A stretch of DNA of 64,000 bases, from NCBI RefSeq assembly GCF_004359215.1, contig NC_090621.1:3479740-3543739 (forward strand). Direction: 5' to 3'. Under the pieces are notes generated by a model. It searched no databases and was not told the DNA's origin. It saw only the letters and a program-made list of their open reading frames with translations. The position numbers and the translations under genes are program-made. The DNA comes from Bremia lactucae. Taxonomy: Eukaryota > Oomycota > Peronosporomycetes > Peronosporales > Peronosporaceae. The stretch's first letter is position 1, and every line of letters begins with the position of its first letter. Positions 54,829 to 64,000 of this stretch are shown here, one piece after another.

Positions 54829-56133
54829 ATGACAATCAAGCTTGAGTCACAGACTCTGAGCACCTTCCTCGACGATGAGAGAATGGTGGACTTTGAAAGT
54901 CACTCTCAATCAGAGGAGGAGGAAAAAGAGCGGCGTTCGCTCACGCCTTCTCCTCCGGACGAACGTCGGCGAGCCCCGAATCCGTTCCCAGAATGTGGTG
55001 CCGCAGATGTCTTAACTGCAGGACACGGGACCCTGAGTCCAACATCATTACGAATTCGCTCAATAAAGAGCAAGAGCGGATAATCCTCATAGAGAAAAGA
55101 GCTCGTCGACGAGCTGCCGAGATAGCGAGACCTAAAGCTCATAGTGAATATAGAATCGCTCCGCTTAGTGCGGACGAGCGTCTCAAAGATATAGCGGGTC
55201 ATAGCTTGGCCATCTGTATCTCGGAAGAGATCGCTGCCCGAGACGCTCTTCATGAGCAATACCTTACGCCAAAGGAAATGACGCGAAGTCAGTATCTGAC
55301 GCGTTTACGCGATCAAGCCCGTGGGTCTTCGGTGACCTCCATAAGGGAAATTCCGATCGTTTTGTTTCCAAATGAAACAAGGAGTGAAAACGAAGTCTCG
55401 TTTGAGAACTGGATTCACCGGGCCCGCAAACTTCGTAATATCTGGAATATCAGAGTGTCTGCGGATAGAGGTGATGTTTGTTTGGAACGGAAGCTTCGCT
55501 TCGGCTTCGCTAAGCTTAAGGCCAAAGGCCAGTTACGTTCGGCATTTATGCCACATAACGAAGAACGGTCTATCCGATATTTCAGTGCTTCGGTTGACCG
55601 TACAACCAAGGATCGAAGCCGCACTGAGGCTTTAGATCCACCTAATCACACGTTTAGTGGTGGAAAGCGTCGTTTGACGCGAGTTGCCCCTAAATTTGGC
55701 GCTCAAAAACCTCAACGGCGTACGGGCAATCTTGCCGAAGAGGTACCTCGAATTCCCAAGAATTTTCAGAAGAGGGGTATCTTAGCCTCTTCACCAAATA
55801 GTGGTATTGACCCTTACGACGACGTCGCTTTAAAAGTTTTCACATGAAACTGAAGGTTCCCCCGCGCATCAAGTAGTGCGGGAGGGGGCCGAAATTTCGG
55901 CGAAAAGCATTTGATGCTCTACGGCACGAGGTGCAACTTCTTCGTAAGGTCCTTGCTCAGGATTAGAGCTCTTTTGTGGCGGTTAGGAACCGCTTTCGAC
56001 ACTGGAGCGTCAGCAGCCTCGTTTAGAGGGTCAGCTGGATATCCTGGTGACGATGTGGCAATCTGCGGTACGACCGCCTGCCTCGGCGCAAGCGCCTTCA
56101 AATCCATGTGGGAAGGGTCTCGTTATGGCGTAA
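54829..56133 (+). CDS. Antisense accessory reading frame of family B (C4), two frameshifts
   Basis: The ATG at 54829 opens MTIKLESQTLSTFLDDERMV, an acidic run (SEEEEKERR) and SPPDERRRAPNPFP. A 7-bp deletion near 55018 shifts the frame. The next piece, 54993-55847 (284 codons), is the longest open antisense stretch in the window: IILIEKRARRRAAEIARPKA, LSADERLKDIAGHSLA, PIVLFPNETRSENEVSFENW, HRARKLRNIWNIR, RLTRVAPKFGAQK, RTGNLAEEVPR. After another one-base shift the coiled-coil part is broken (56133 is the likely end). Up to about 55640 no sense frame competes. C1, C2 and C3 carry the same protein. No known family is recognised. Confidence 0.55.
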
Positions 56134-57300
56134 GCAAGCCAGTAGGACACTGGGTGTGTACGCAGCTTGCTAGGAAGGTTTAGCGTATAAGCTAGGCCCT
56201 TCTTGGCCACGACCGTAAATGGTGGAATAAAGCGCGGGCTCAATTTGGTCTTGAAGACCGCGGAAACCAAGTTGGTAGGAAGGTTTTTAGCGTTTAGTAA
56301 AAGTCGGTCTCCGACCATATAAGAATAGATACAGCTTCTACCTTTGGCATCTGCTTGTTCTTTTTGTTGTCTTGGCTATTAGCCATCGTATCCTTACATG
56401 TCTTAAGACACTAAATCGCGTCGCGAGAAACTCGCTTACTTGTTTCCGAACGGTAACAGGGCTGATATCAGCAAGCCTATCGGCTTATTCTCCCCCACCA
56501 AGCCCTGAACCACTCAGTGGTATCGTTAATGGAATGCGTGGGTGGGTAAGACCGTTTACATAGAACGGAGTATAGCCTGTAGAGGCGTGGAAGCGTTATT
56601 TAACGCAAACTCACCACTGGGAGCATTGAGCTCCAGCGCTTTGGTGTCTGAGCACACAGGCTACGTAAAACGTCTTCAATGACGCGATTGACACGTTCAG
56701 TTTGACCATCCGTCAGCGGATGGTCCGCAGTAGACATATCCAATCTGGTGCCAAGCTTTCGGAAAATTGATTTCCAGAATTTACCAACGGGTGTCCCGAT
56801 CAGAGACAATTGCCACTGGCAAACCATGTTGTCGAAACACGCGATCGATAAACAGCTTAGCTGTACCCTCTCCATCAATGGAATCCGGCATTGCGCTAAG
56901 TGAGCCATTTTGCTCAAACGGTCAACAAAGACCACTATACCGGATTAACCGGCTGCACCTTTCTGTAGACCGAAAACAAAATCAATACTAATGAACTCCC
57001 AGCAACATATGTAGATGGGAAGACTTGCCAGTGGCGCAGCAGCATATGCCGACTGTTTAACCCGTTCGCACTTTTTTGCATGTGCGAGCATATGTGCTGA
57101 CCCATTTATTAAGTTTGGGCCACCAATAACGCTGGCTTATAGTGCCGTAGGTCTTTTCTCTACCGAGATGACCACCAAGGACAGTATCGTGTGCCTCATA
57201 GAGGATTCGGTACTTCAAATCCTCATCATGAGGAACAACAACACGCGGAGGGTCCGTGATGTCTGTGCAATAAAGCAAGAGGTTGGTATCGATAGAAAAT
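55630..57300 (-). pseudogene. Integrase with chromodomain, C4
   Basis: Pieces include FVDRLSKMAHL (56935 on), TADHPLTDGQTERVNRVIED, and the GPY/F domain at 56318-56031 (VGDRLLLNAKNLP, SPRFIPPFTVVAKKGLAYTL). The chromodomain region is opposite 55640-55860. Shifts and stops occur throughout. Confidence 0.65.
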
Positions 57301-59010
57301 CGATGTAACCTTGCACGCAAACGTGCCGGCAATTTAATACCTGAGCCCGAGTTCTTTAAGGCTCGTAGCAGAGATACACACTGTTCATCCTTGGCGTAAG
57401 CCGAACGGATTAATTCAGGAATAGGTGACAACATAGTCGTTAAATGAGAAGCCTTATATCGCGCCCTGCGTGATAACGCATCGGCCAAAGCATTTTGCTT
57501 GCCGGGTTTATACTTCACCTCGAAGTTGTATTCCGCAAAAGAGGTTAGCCATCTGGCCATTCTCTGTGAGAGATGGGGTGACTAAGTCGCCGTGCGTAAT
57601 GACGCGTGATCTGTAGTTATCACAAACGGCTTAGAGCCGAGCAGATGAACTCTGAATTTGACGAGAGCATACTTCATAGCAAGTCTCTTTGTTACGAACT
57701 GGGTAGTTTTTTTAAGCTGTCTAGACTTAAACGCAATAACACGTTCGTGCCCATCAACATCTGTTTGTAACAGAGCACTGCCAATGGCAAAATCTGATGC
57801 GTCATAGACGACACTGAAAGGCCAATTTAGATTTGGCAGTGCCAGAATCGGTGCATGGATAAGACTATCCTTAACTTCTCGAAAATCATTATTTTCGGTG
57901 CTAGTCCAGCACCATTCTGTATCGTTTTTTAGGAGATTAGATAAAGGCCTAGCCATATCGGCGTAATTTTCGCTATATTTGTGTAGACTAGTGGCGAGAC
58001 CTAACCACTTACGCAAATCCTTTTGATTTCAGGAACCGGCCAATCTACTATGGCTTTTGCATTAGCGGGATCCGCTCTAAGGCCTCGCTTTCCGATAAAG
58101 CATCCTAAAAAGGAATTTCGTCTGCACCAAAAACGCATTTAGATGAATTGGCATACAATTGTTTTGTTAGCATGCACTCGAGCACTGCTCTCAAGTGGTC
58201 TAAATGGGTTTCCATATCCGACCGACCCTGTTCCGCACGACTATGGACGAAAATGTCATCGAAATAAGTTTGCTCATATCTGATGAGGGCGAAACAGTTG
58301 CGTCACTAGACAATTAAATGTTGCCAAGGCGTTGGCAAGCCCTTGTGGCATAACCAGACTCTCCCATAACATGCCGCTTGGGTGCTATCCGCTGTAAGCG
58401 GGATATCACTAGCTCGCATGAGCAATTGGTAGTAAGCATCGACTAAGTCCAATGCACTGTACATTTTACATCCCACCATATTATTCTAAAGAACATATTT
58501 TCTAGGAATGGGGGTTTGTGCTGGTATAGTAACAGCATTAAGCTTATTATAAGCATGTACAATGCGCCATTTACCATTTAGCTTTTTGACACAAAATGTC
58601 GGTGTCAAATGAGGAGATTTGCTCTCTCGTACCATTCCAGCCTCGTGCTTAGCACGGAAGAAATCGTCAATGACGTCACACTGCTCCTTTGGTAAAGGCC
58701 ATTGTCTTGTGACACAGTACTTGGTTCCCGGAACCAAGTCAATTTCATGACGAACACCTCTATCCGAAGGTAAAACAGATGGTCGATTATTACATACCAC
58801 ATCTTGGCATTCCTTAATCAAGGAATAAAAGGGATTTGTAGGATCTTCAAGGATCGATGACCCATTTCGCGCAATAAGTGCAGCTTTTGTGTCATCCAGG
58901 ACAGCTATATCTAGAAGTGACGTTGAGTTTAACTCAACCATTGGTCGAATGACCACCATTTCAGATAAGTCACTAGCCTTTAAGGCTCGACCGCACTCAT
59001 CAATAGACAT
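57057..59010 (-). pseudogene. Reverse transcriptase and RNase H of C4
   Basis: The open pieces at 59010-58486, 58016-57582 and 57560-57057 encode the same peptides as C3, including every stop, up to REKTYG. After that point the sequence differs (YWWPKLNKWVSTYARTC) and is closer to the ancestral form. Confidence 0.75.
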
Positions 59011-59667
59011 TTCGTCTAGCTCTAAAAGAGCATGTAACGAAGGGATTGCCGCAAGGCTAACTTCCCCCGCAATGTTACCGGTTACACCGTTTACAAGCGT
59101 ATGAAATTTCTCACTCGTATCAATTTGTGAGGGTATACACGCTCGTGTCCATCCTGTCTTGGAGTGGAGACAATGCGCCTCTTAAAGGCCGGGACATTCA
59201 CGTCCCCGGATTTTCCAGCCTGTATTGGTTCTATACAAGACATGGTGTCTAATTTGACATCCGACAAGGAGTTAGGTAACGCAACTTCCTTATCCAGCGA
59301 ATGTATACGTGTCGCTTCACGTGTATTCGGAGGGTTTGGCCCGAAATGCCCTGGCGAACCGCCAATAGCGTCACTATCGACGCTCAGTATGGTGCCACCT
59401 CGGCCGACCACACTCGGTGGACTTAGACGTGCTACTCCGCGTGTCTCAGGGATATTGCACCGTTGAGGTCCTGGCGAACCACCAACAGTGTCACTATGAC
59501 ACTCAGTATGATGCCACCTCGGCCGATCATACTCGGTGGACTTGGACATGCCACTCCACGTATCTCAGGGATATTGCACCCTTGATGATTCGGCCTTAGA
59601 CCAACAATGCTTTCAGCATCTAGTGATCGTTATTATAACGAGTGTCACTCGACGGAGTACGTGCTGT

Positions 59668-60159
59668 TCAACTTATTTCTGCTGAGTCGGACTCAGAATT
59701 AATGTTAACATTAGAGTTTATTAGCTCAGACATGCCAATGTCTAAAACACTGATAGACACATTCAATGATCCGCGCCAATAGCGCTTTTGTTGCCTAGCA
59801 AAGGTGGGTTCATGACTCTCCAAAACTTTGCTAGGAACATTGCCCGTGACACCAAAGGTCTTAGACCTCCAATCGATACATGGCTCATGGTGTTCTAACC
59901 AGGCCATACCAAGGATGATACCATATCTCGAATCCAAATCAAGGACGAGACAGCGTTATATACTGTCGAAGTCTAGAAACTTTATACCTAAGTTCAATGG
60001 AACTTTGGGAACAGTGACACGAGTCCCAGTCGCTAAGCGAACAGTGATTGGATTGTTCACCTTCATGCGCTCTAAGCGCCTCAATATATTGTTGATTTTC
60101 TTCAAGGAAAGGCGTTGAGCAAAGTTGCAAGACGCTCCTGAGTCAATTAAACTGACCAC
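59668..60159 (-). pseudogene. Retropepsin of C4 (identical to C3)
   Basis: It has intact DSGAS in SLIDSGASCNFAQRL and is identical to the C3 pieces. Confidence 0.65.
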
Positions 60160-60329
60160 GGCTTATCAAAGCCCCTTACAGCTGCTTGAGCGACTAGCAA
60201 GTCAGGCTTGTACTCTCGCCCCGTGCCATTGACCATTGAGCACCGGGCTAATTGGGGCTAGGTTCTGTTTACTCTCACCTCCTAGAGGTTCAACAGAGCC
60301 TAGGTCATCCCCAGTATGGCGCTTCGCAC

Positions 60330-61185
60330 CTACTGGGTATCGACGTTTTCCCGCACCGCACCAGATCTCTGGTGTAGGTCGGAGTTGGAGCTCTTTCGAG
60401 CTTTACGAGTATTTTGTAGGGGACAGGCCGGACGTAAATGTTTCGTGCTTCCGCACATACAACATCTACAAATGATTTCATGCTGTTCCACTGCTTGAAG
60501 TGCCTTTTCTCCCTCCTCAACGAGGCGTAGATCCATGAATTCCGGTCTATTAGACGGTACCAATGTGCTCGAAGAGCTTGTTCGGTAAATAGGCGGGCTA
60601 ACGCGAGCAGACTTAAAGACGAACTCAGCGCGTAGCGCTATGGCAATTGCGTCTTCGAAAGTAGCTGGATGGGGTCGTAATAATTCCGAACGGTCAACGC
60701 CTTCATTGAGAAACCCCAAAAAAATTTACGATAGTTGCTTCTTGCATCGGGCCTTGAAGCATAGATGCAATGAGTGTTCTCAACTCCTGGGCATGGTCCT
60801 CTAGGGCTCGTTTACCCTGTCGAGTCGCTATGAGCCGTGATCGTATGCGTAAAGCCTAATCAGGCGGTGCAAACATGCTGGTCATTTGCTGAATTACCGA
60901 ATCCCATGAGAAAAAAAAGCGTCGTCTATGGACGCTGCACGAGAGTGCCCACTCCATGGCTCTATCTTCGAGGTACAGAGATATACCGAGTTGGCATAGA
61001 TGCCGCAAGGGTGATCCTGAACCTGGCCGATCGGGGAGGATTCGTACGCATGAAGGTTTCAACCCTTGCATGCAAAACCTCTGGTCCCTGAATATACTGA
61101 ACTTTACATATTCAAGCCCAAATAAAGTTTTGAGCTTGTCATACGCTATGCCCTGCGCTTCTATAAGTTTTGAGACCTCTTCCAT
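60330..61185 (-). pseudogene. Ty3 gag of C4 with intact zinc knuckle
   Basis: The ATG at 61185 opens MEEVSKLIEAQGIAYDKLKT. The capsid part is broken, and 60719-60330 is open with VEEGEKALQAVEQHE and CCMCGSTKHLRPACP, a complete C-x2-C-x4-H-x4-C knuckle. Outside the identical block (beyond 60407) it differs clearly from C3. Confidence 0.65.
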
Positions 61186-61241
61186 TTCAGTGAAGGCTTA
61201 GTCTTATAAAGACTCAGAGATTGACTACTAGTGCTACCAGA

Positions 61242-61525
61242 TGTAGCGGAGCTTCTTCGCTGCTAAAGATAGAGGAAGACTTTTAGACTTCAAGATCAAA
61301 AGGAAAACTCAGCATTTTTAATTTTAATTTAAATTCAAAACCTTACCGTAGCTAATTCAAAATAGATTTCGGCCGCCAGATATATATCTGGCGGCGACTA
61401 CATTTGTTACCCATAATAAATGGAATTTAAGTAATTAATTATTTTAAAATAGAATAAAAGGGTATTTACCCATAAAGTAAATGTACCACAACAACGGTTC
61501 TCCAACCGATGTGTGCCCCATTACA
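61242..61525 (-). repeat. 5' LTR of C4, internally deleted (284 bp)
   Basis: The ends are as in other copies (TGTAGCGGAG...CCCCATTACA on the plus strand), but about 200 bp of the middle is missing. The TATA-centred palindrome is kept at about 61373-61396. Confidence 0.7.
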
Positions 61526-61531
61526 ATAAAG

Positions 61532-61573
61532 GTACCACAAAACGGTTCTCCAACCAATGTGTGCCTCATTACA
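61532..61573 (-). repeat. Extra copy of the LTR tip
   Basis: GGTACCACAAAACGGTTCTC and the following bases to CCTCATTACA repeat the outer 45 bp of the neighbouring LTR with a few changes. Confidence 0.65.
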
Positions 61574-61868
61574 GAGGCAGTCAAAAACACGTCGATTTGG
61601 GCGAGCGCGCGTGAACAGGCACAACCGCGTCTCCGATTGCGCATAAAATGCAACGTCAACATTTGATGATATTCCATATGTCTAACGTTAACTCCATTTT
61701 GTTCGGTATTGAGGTTTCGACCTCCAAGCGGTACGGAACCGTACATTCGACCAGCACCATTTGTTGGACACACTGCTGAGCTTTATAGGAACGTTATTTA
61801 AGTTGTATATGGCATAAGCGGCCACTATAGTAATTTGATAAGGCCTTTCGGTGCGCGTGCTGCTCTTC
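61574..61868. other. Unassigned up to the gap
   Basis: A minus-strand frame is partly open (61773-61574, 109 codons with the neighbouring LTR tip) but has no motif I recognise. Confidence 0.3.
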
Positions 61869-61968
61869 NNNNNNNNNNNNNNNNNNNNNNNNNNNNNNNN
61901 NNNNNNNNNNNNNNNNNNNNNNNNNNNNNNNNNNNNNNNNNNNNNNNNNNNNNNNNNNNNNNNNNNNN
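61869..61968. other. Assembly gap (100 N)
   Basis: Exactly 100 N, with a family-C LTR directly on its right side. Confidence 0.95.
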
Positions 61969-62104
61969 AGGGTTGGTCACAAATGTGCACCACACCCGAG
62001 TGTTGGGTCTAATTACTATTATTTAGTAATTGACCATCCCCTTAAGTACACTAAGTGTACTTAACGGGGACTGTGTAACATAGGGGCAACTTTAGCCCCT
62101 TACA
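61969..62104 (-). repeat. LTR fragment, family C
   Basis: It matches 53276-53409 and ends TAGCCCCTTACA. It is cut by the gap on the left. Confidence 0.7.
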
Positions 62105-63862
62105 CCCTATGTCAGCGACTTAATATATCTTGCTGTTAGCAGCCGCAATCACTAGTGGCAACACAGGCCCACGTCACTAGAAGACCATTGTTGAAGATCA
62201 TTCACCTGGGCCTTGAATACTCGCAGGCGTGAGAGTATATGATACCTCTCCCTGAATTATGTGCAGCTTATATCTAATGACTATGCTCATCAAGACCAAA
62301 CAATCGCCAATCATCATTTGCGCAATTAAATTTTGCTGAAATTGGGTTCGGATCACCAAGGACCACGTAGCCATGCCTCAAGAACGCTTTGTCGGATTGG
62401 TCGTCGATCATAAGCGACCTAGCAATGCCATTCCCTAAAAAAATATACGATTTTTAAGCTAAATCTTGATTTAGCACGAAACATTGAGCTGAGGCTAATA
62501 AGTTGGCACGTCTACCGCTGGGTATTTTCAAGTTCCAGCCGCCCCCCGGAGGGGGGGTTGTGCCCACAGTAACTTTGGGACTTTTCGGGTCCGGGTCCGA
62601 GACAAGGCAGTTTACCTATCGTGTCTCGCTATGCGACACGACGTAGCGGCTCCCTACCCAGCTCCCGAGTCGTCCATTACACCTCCCGGCGCCGGACCCA
62701 GGAGTGGTACTAGCCGGGGTTTCCGTTCATGTTAGACCTGTCACCCACCCAGGCACTGCCCGGGTGGGAGGCTGCTTAACAATCACAGTCGCCCCGACCC
62801 CGTAACCCCTAAGCTACCGACGTCGGTGCACGACTACCGCTGGGCAGGGCGCTTGGATGAGTGGCAAGCATACCTCACAATTCTAGTCTGTCGCATCGAC
62901 AGGGACTAGGCGTTATATGTCTGACAGACGAAGTAATAGTTGCAATTCAAGGTATTTTATGGCACAAAGTTATGCGTAGTTTCGGTAATTTGGGTACGTT
63001 ACGAATACATGGAAATAAATCATTTTCAATCTGTGAAGTTGATGTAATGCCACACTTAGTAGAGCTCAGAAATATTATAAGTCAATCTGGCATTTTGATA
63101 TTATAAACAAAGGAAAGGATGTTAATATGTCTTTAATTATTATCGTCAAATAATAATTATCCACAAATTTAATTTTTTCTCTATAAACATATATATATGT
63201 TTGGCTGAGGATCAAAAGCATACTGGACATTGCCTACTCGGCTTGAAGCGATCACCTCTGAAAGAGCATTATTTCAGAAGCGGATAAAAGGATGTATATA
63301 ATTTTTTTGTACATCAAAATTCATCTTTACTCTCATGCTTCTTCCAACCCTAGTGGTGTGTAAACTGTCCCAAAATATTCCTTCATAAGAAAAGCGCACA
63401 ACTCAAAAAGTAATATTGTCTTTGCCTATAATTCACACTGTCATACGTACTTACCACCTGAAAATGAGCAGAGAATGTTCCAATTCATTCCAAATCTATT
63501 CTACCGTGAGAGATTGGCCAAAAATTAGATGCATCAAACTCTTATCAGATTTCTCCTCGGCTGTCACAATCTCACCCTCTCGCGTTGATTTCTCTTGCAA
63601 CAGTCGCTGTAAGCCAGTAAACAGCCTTCTGAGCGTATGGTGGCGTGAACTTCTGCTCGATACCTCTTTTGTCTTGCTTGTTTTTTAAGCCAAGTAAACA
63701 GTGTGAACAGTTCTGCCATTCTAGGATACGGCAGCATCTTTCTAAAATAGTATGCCTCGATAAGAGAAGCTTTATTCTTTCGATTGCATTGTTCCTCCTT
63801 GCGCACTGATTTCATGCGCAAGTTGTTATCCCATACGGGCAGGATGCTCTTGGTAGCAAACT
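62105..63862. other. 1.76-kb segment of unknown content between inverted family C LTRs
   Basis: No known gene. At 62505-62870 it is strikingly GC-rich compared with the rest of the window, with CCCCCCGGAGGGGGGG and a CCACCCAGGCACTGCCCGGG hairpin, and it is bounded by the direct repeat ACGWCTACCGCTGGG. The rest is AT-rich. A minus-strand frame from about 63855 to 63564 (basic, Lys/Arg-rich, with CNRKNKASLIEAYYFRKMLP) is open but not recognised. Confidence 0.4.
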
Positions 63863-64000
63863 TGTAACGGGCTAAAGTTGCCCTTATGTTACACAGTCCC
63901 ATTTAAGTACACTTGGCGTACTTAAGGGGACGGTCAATTACTAAATAATAGTAATTAGACCCAACACTCGGGTGTGGTGCACATTTGTGACCAACCCTTG
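63863..64000 (+). repeat. LTR start, family C, truncated by window end
   Basis: TGTAACGGGCTAAAGTTGCC opens the LTR. It is the inverse of 61969-62104 and continues past the window. Confidence 0.7.

Larger units (their letters stand above)
54411..61525 (-). mobile_element. Ty3/Gypsy chromodomain element, family B, copy C4
   Basis: The 5' LTR is at 61525-61242 (internally deleted), then gag, protease, RT, RNase H, integrase, chromodomain, antisense frame and a 3' LTR at 54785-54411 that lacks its first bases and the polypurine tract. From 57144 to 60407 it is the exact reverse complement of C3 34651-37914 wherever compared, with no indel. Confidence 0.8.

Noticed and set aside
62861..63106. 81-codon open frame after the GC-rich island
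   Set aside because: It starts with a non-ATG codon and has no motif and no support from composition or a neighbour.
1..64000. CRISPR arrays, bacterial operons, ribosome-binding sites, rRNA or tRNA genes
   Set aside because: No regularly spaced repeats, no bacterial gene layout and no recognisable rRNA or cloverleaf sequence were seen. The DNA is eukaryotic.

Overview
The window is eukaryotic nuclear DNA, almost certainly from a plant-pathogenic oomycete (Phytophthora / downy-mildew group). I infer this from four things: two secreted proteins with an RxLR motif in the expected position, an oomycete-type initiator element (YCAYTYY followed by CAWTTT) in front of each, very short GT-AG introns (55-77 bp) in the housekeeping genes, and a background of decayed chromodomain-bearing Ty3/Gypsy retrotransposons. 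The species cannot be fixed from the sequence. Two runs of exactly 100 N (42503-42602 and 61869-61968) show that this is a scaffold.

Layout. 1-5100: a broken reading frame, a complete 465-bp LTR (family A), a decayed Ty3 gag-protease element with its own short LTR (family E). 5111-11035: a decayed minus-strand Ty3 element (family C; integrase to gag, LTR at its right end). 11036-13612: a low-copy segment carrying RxLR gene 1 (12704-13141). 13613-28636: a family-C LTR split by a nested family-B Ty3 element that is now a tandem LTR-internal-LTR-internal-LTR array (copies C1 and C2). 28686-33654: a second copy of the block [family-C gag + LTR + RxLR segment + split LTR], with RxLR gene 2 at 32091-32531. 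33175-42502: family-B copy C3 (+), joined head to head with truncated copy C5 (-).

42950-46409 is a compact island of three intron-containing host genes: an ERGIC3/Erv46-type cargo receptor (-), a gene joining a short F-box-like region to the TFIIS central and zinc-ribbon domains (+), and a Methyltransf_16-type lysine methyltransferase (+). I rebuilt all exon boundaries by eye; each model keeps one frame and ends where its family ends. 46661-54410 is again transposon debris (two Ty3 families, a Ty1/Copia tail, and a short family-C element with a foreign-looking reading frame). 54411-61525 is family-B copy C4 (-). After the second gap, a 1.76-kb segment of unknown content lies between two inverted family-C LTRs.

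Two things stand out. First, the family-B element has a long reading frame on the strand opposite to gag-pol. It starts just inside the 3' LTR, fills the roughly 850 bp between pol and the LTR, and runs on antisense to the chromodomain and the integrase tail. It is recognisable in four copies and has a charged N-terminal half and a leucine-rich coiled-coil-like end. Second, the two RxLR genes sit in duplicated, LTR-bounded segments whose non-coding flanks are nearly identical, while the coding region after the RxLR motif has changed much faster and almost only at amino-acid-changing positions.
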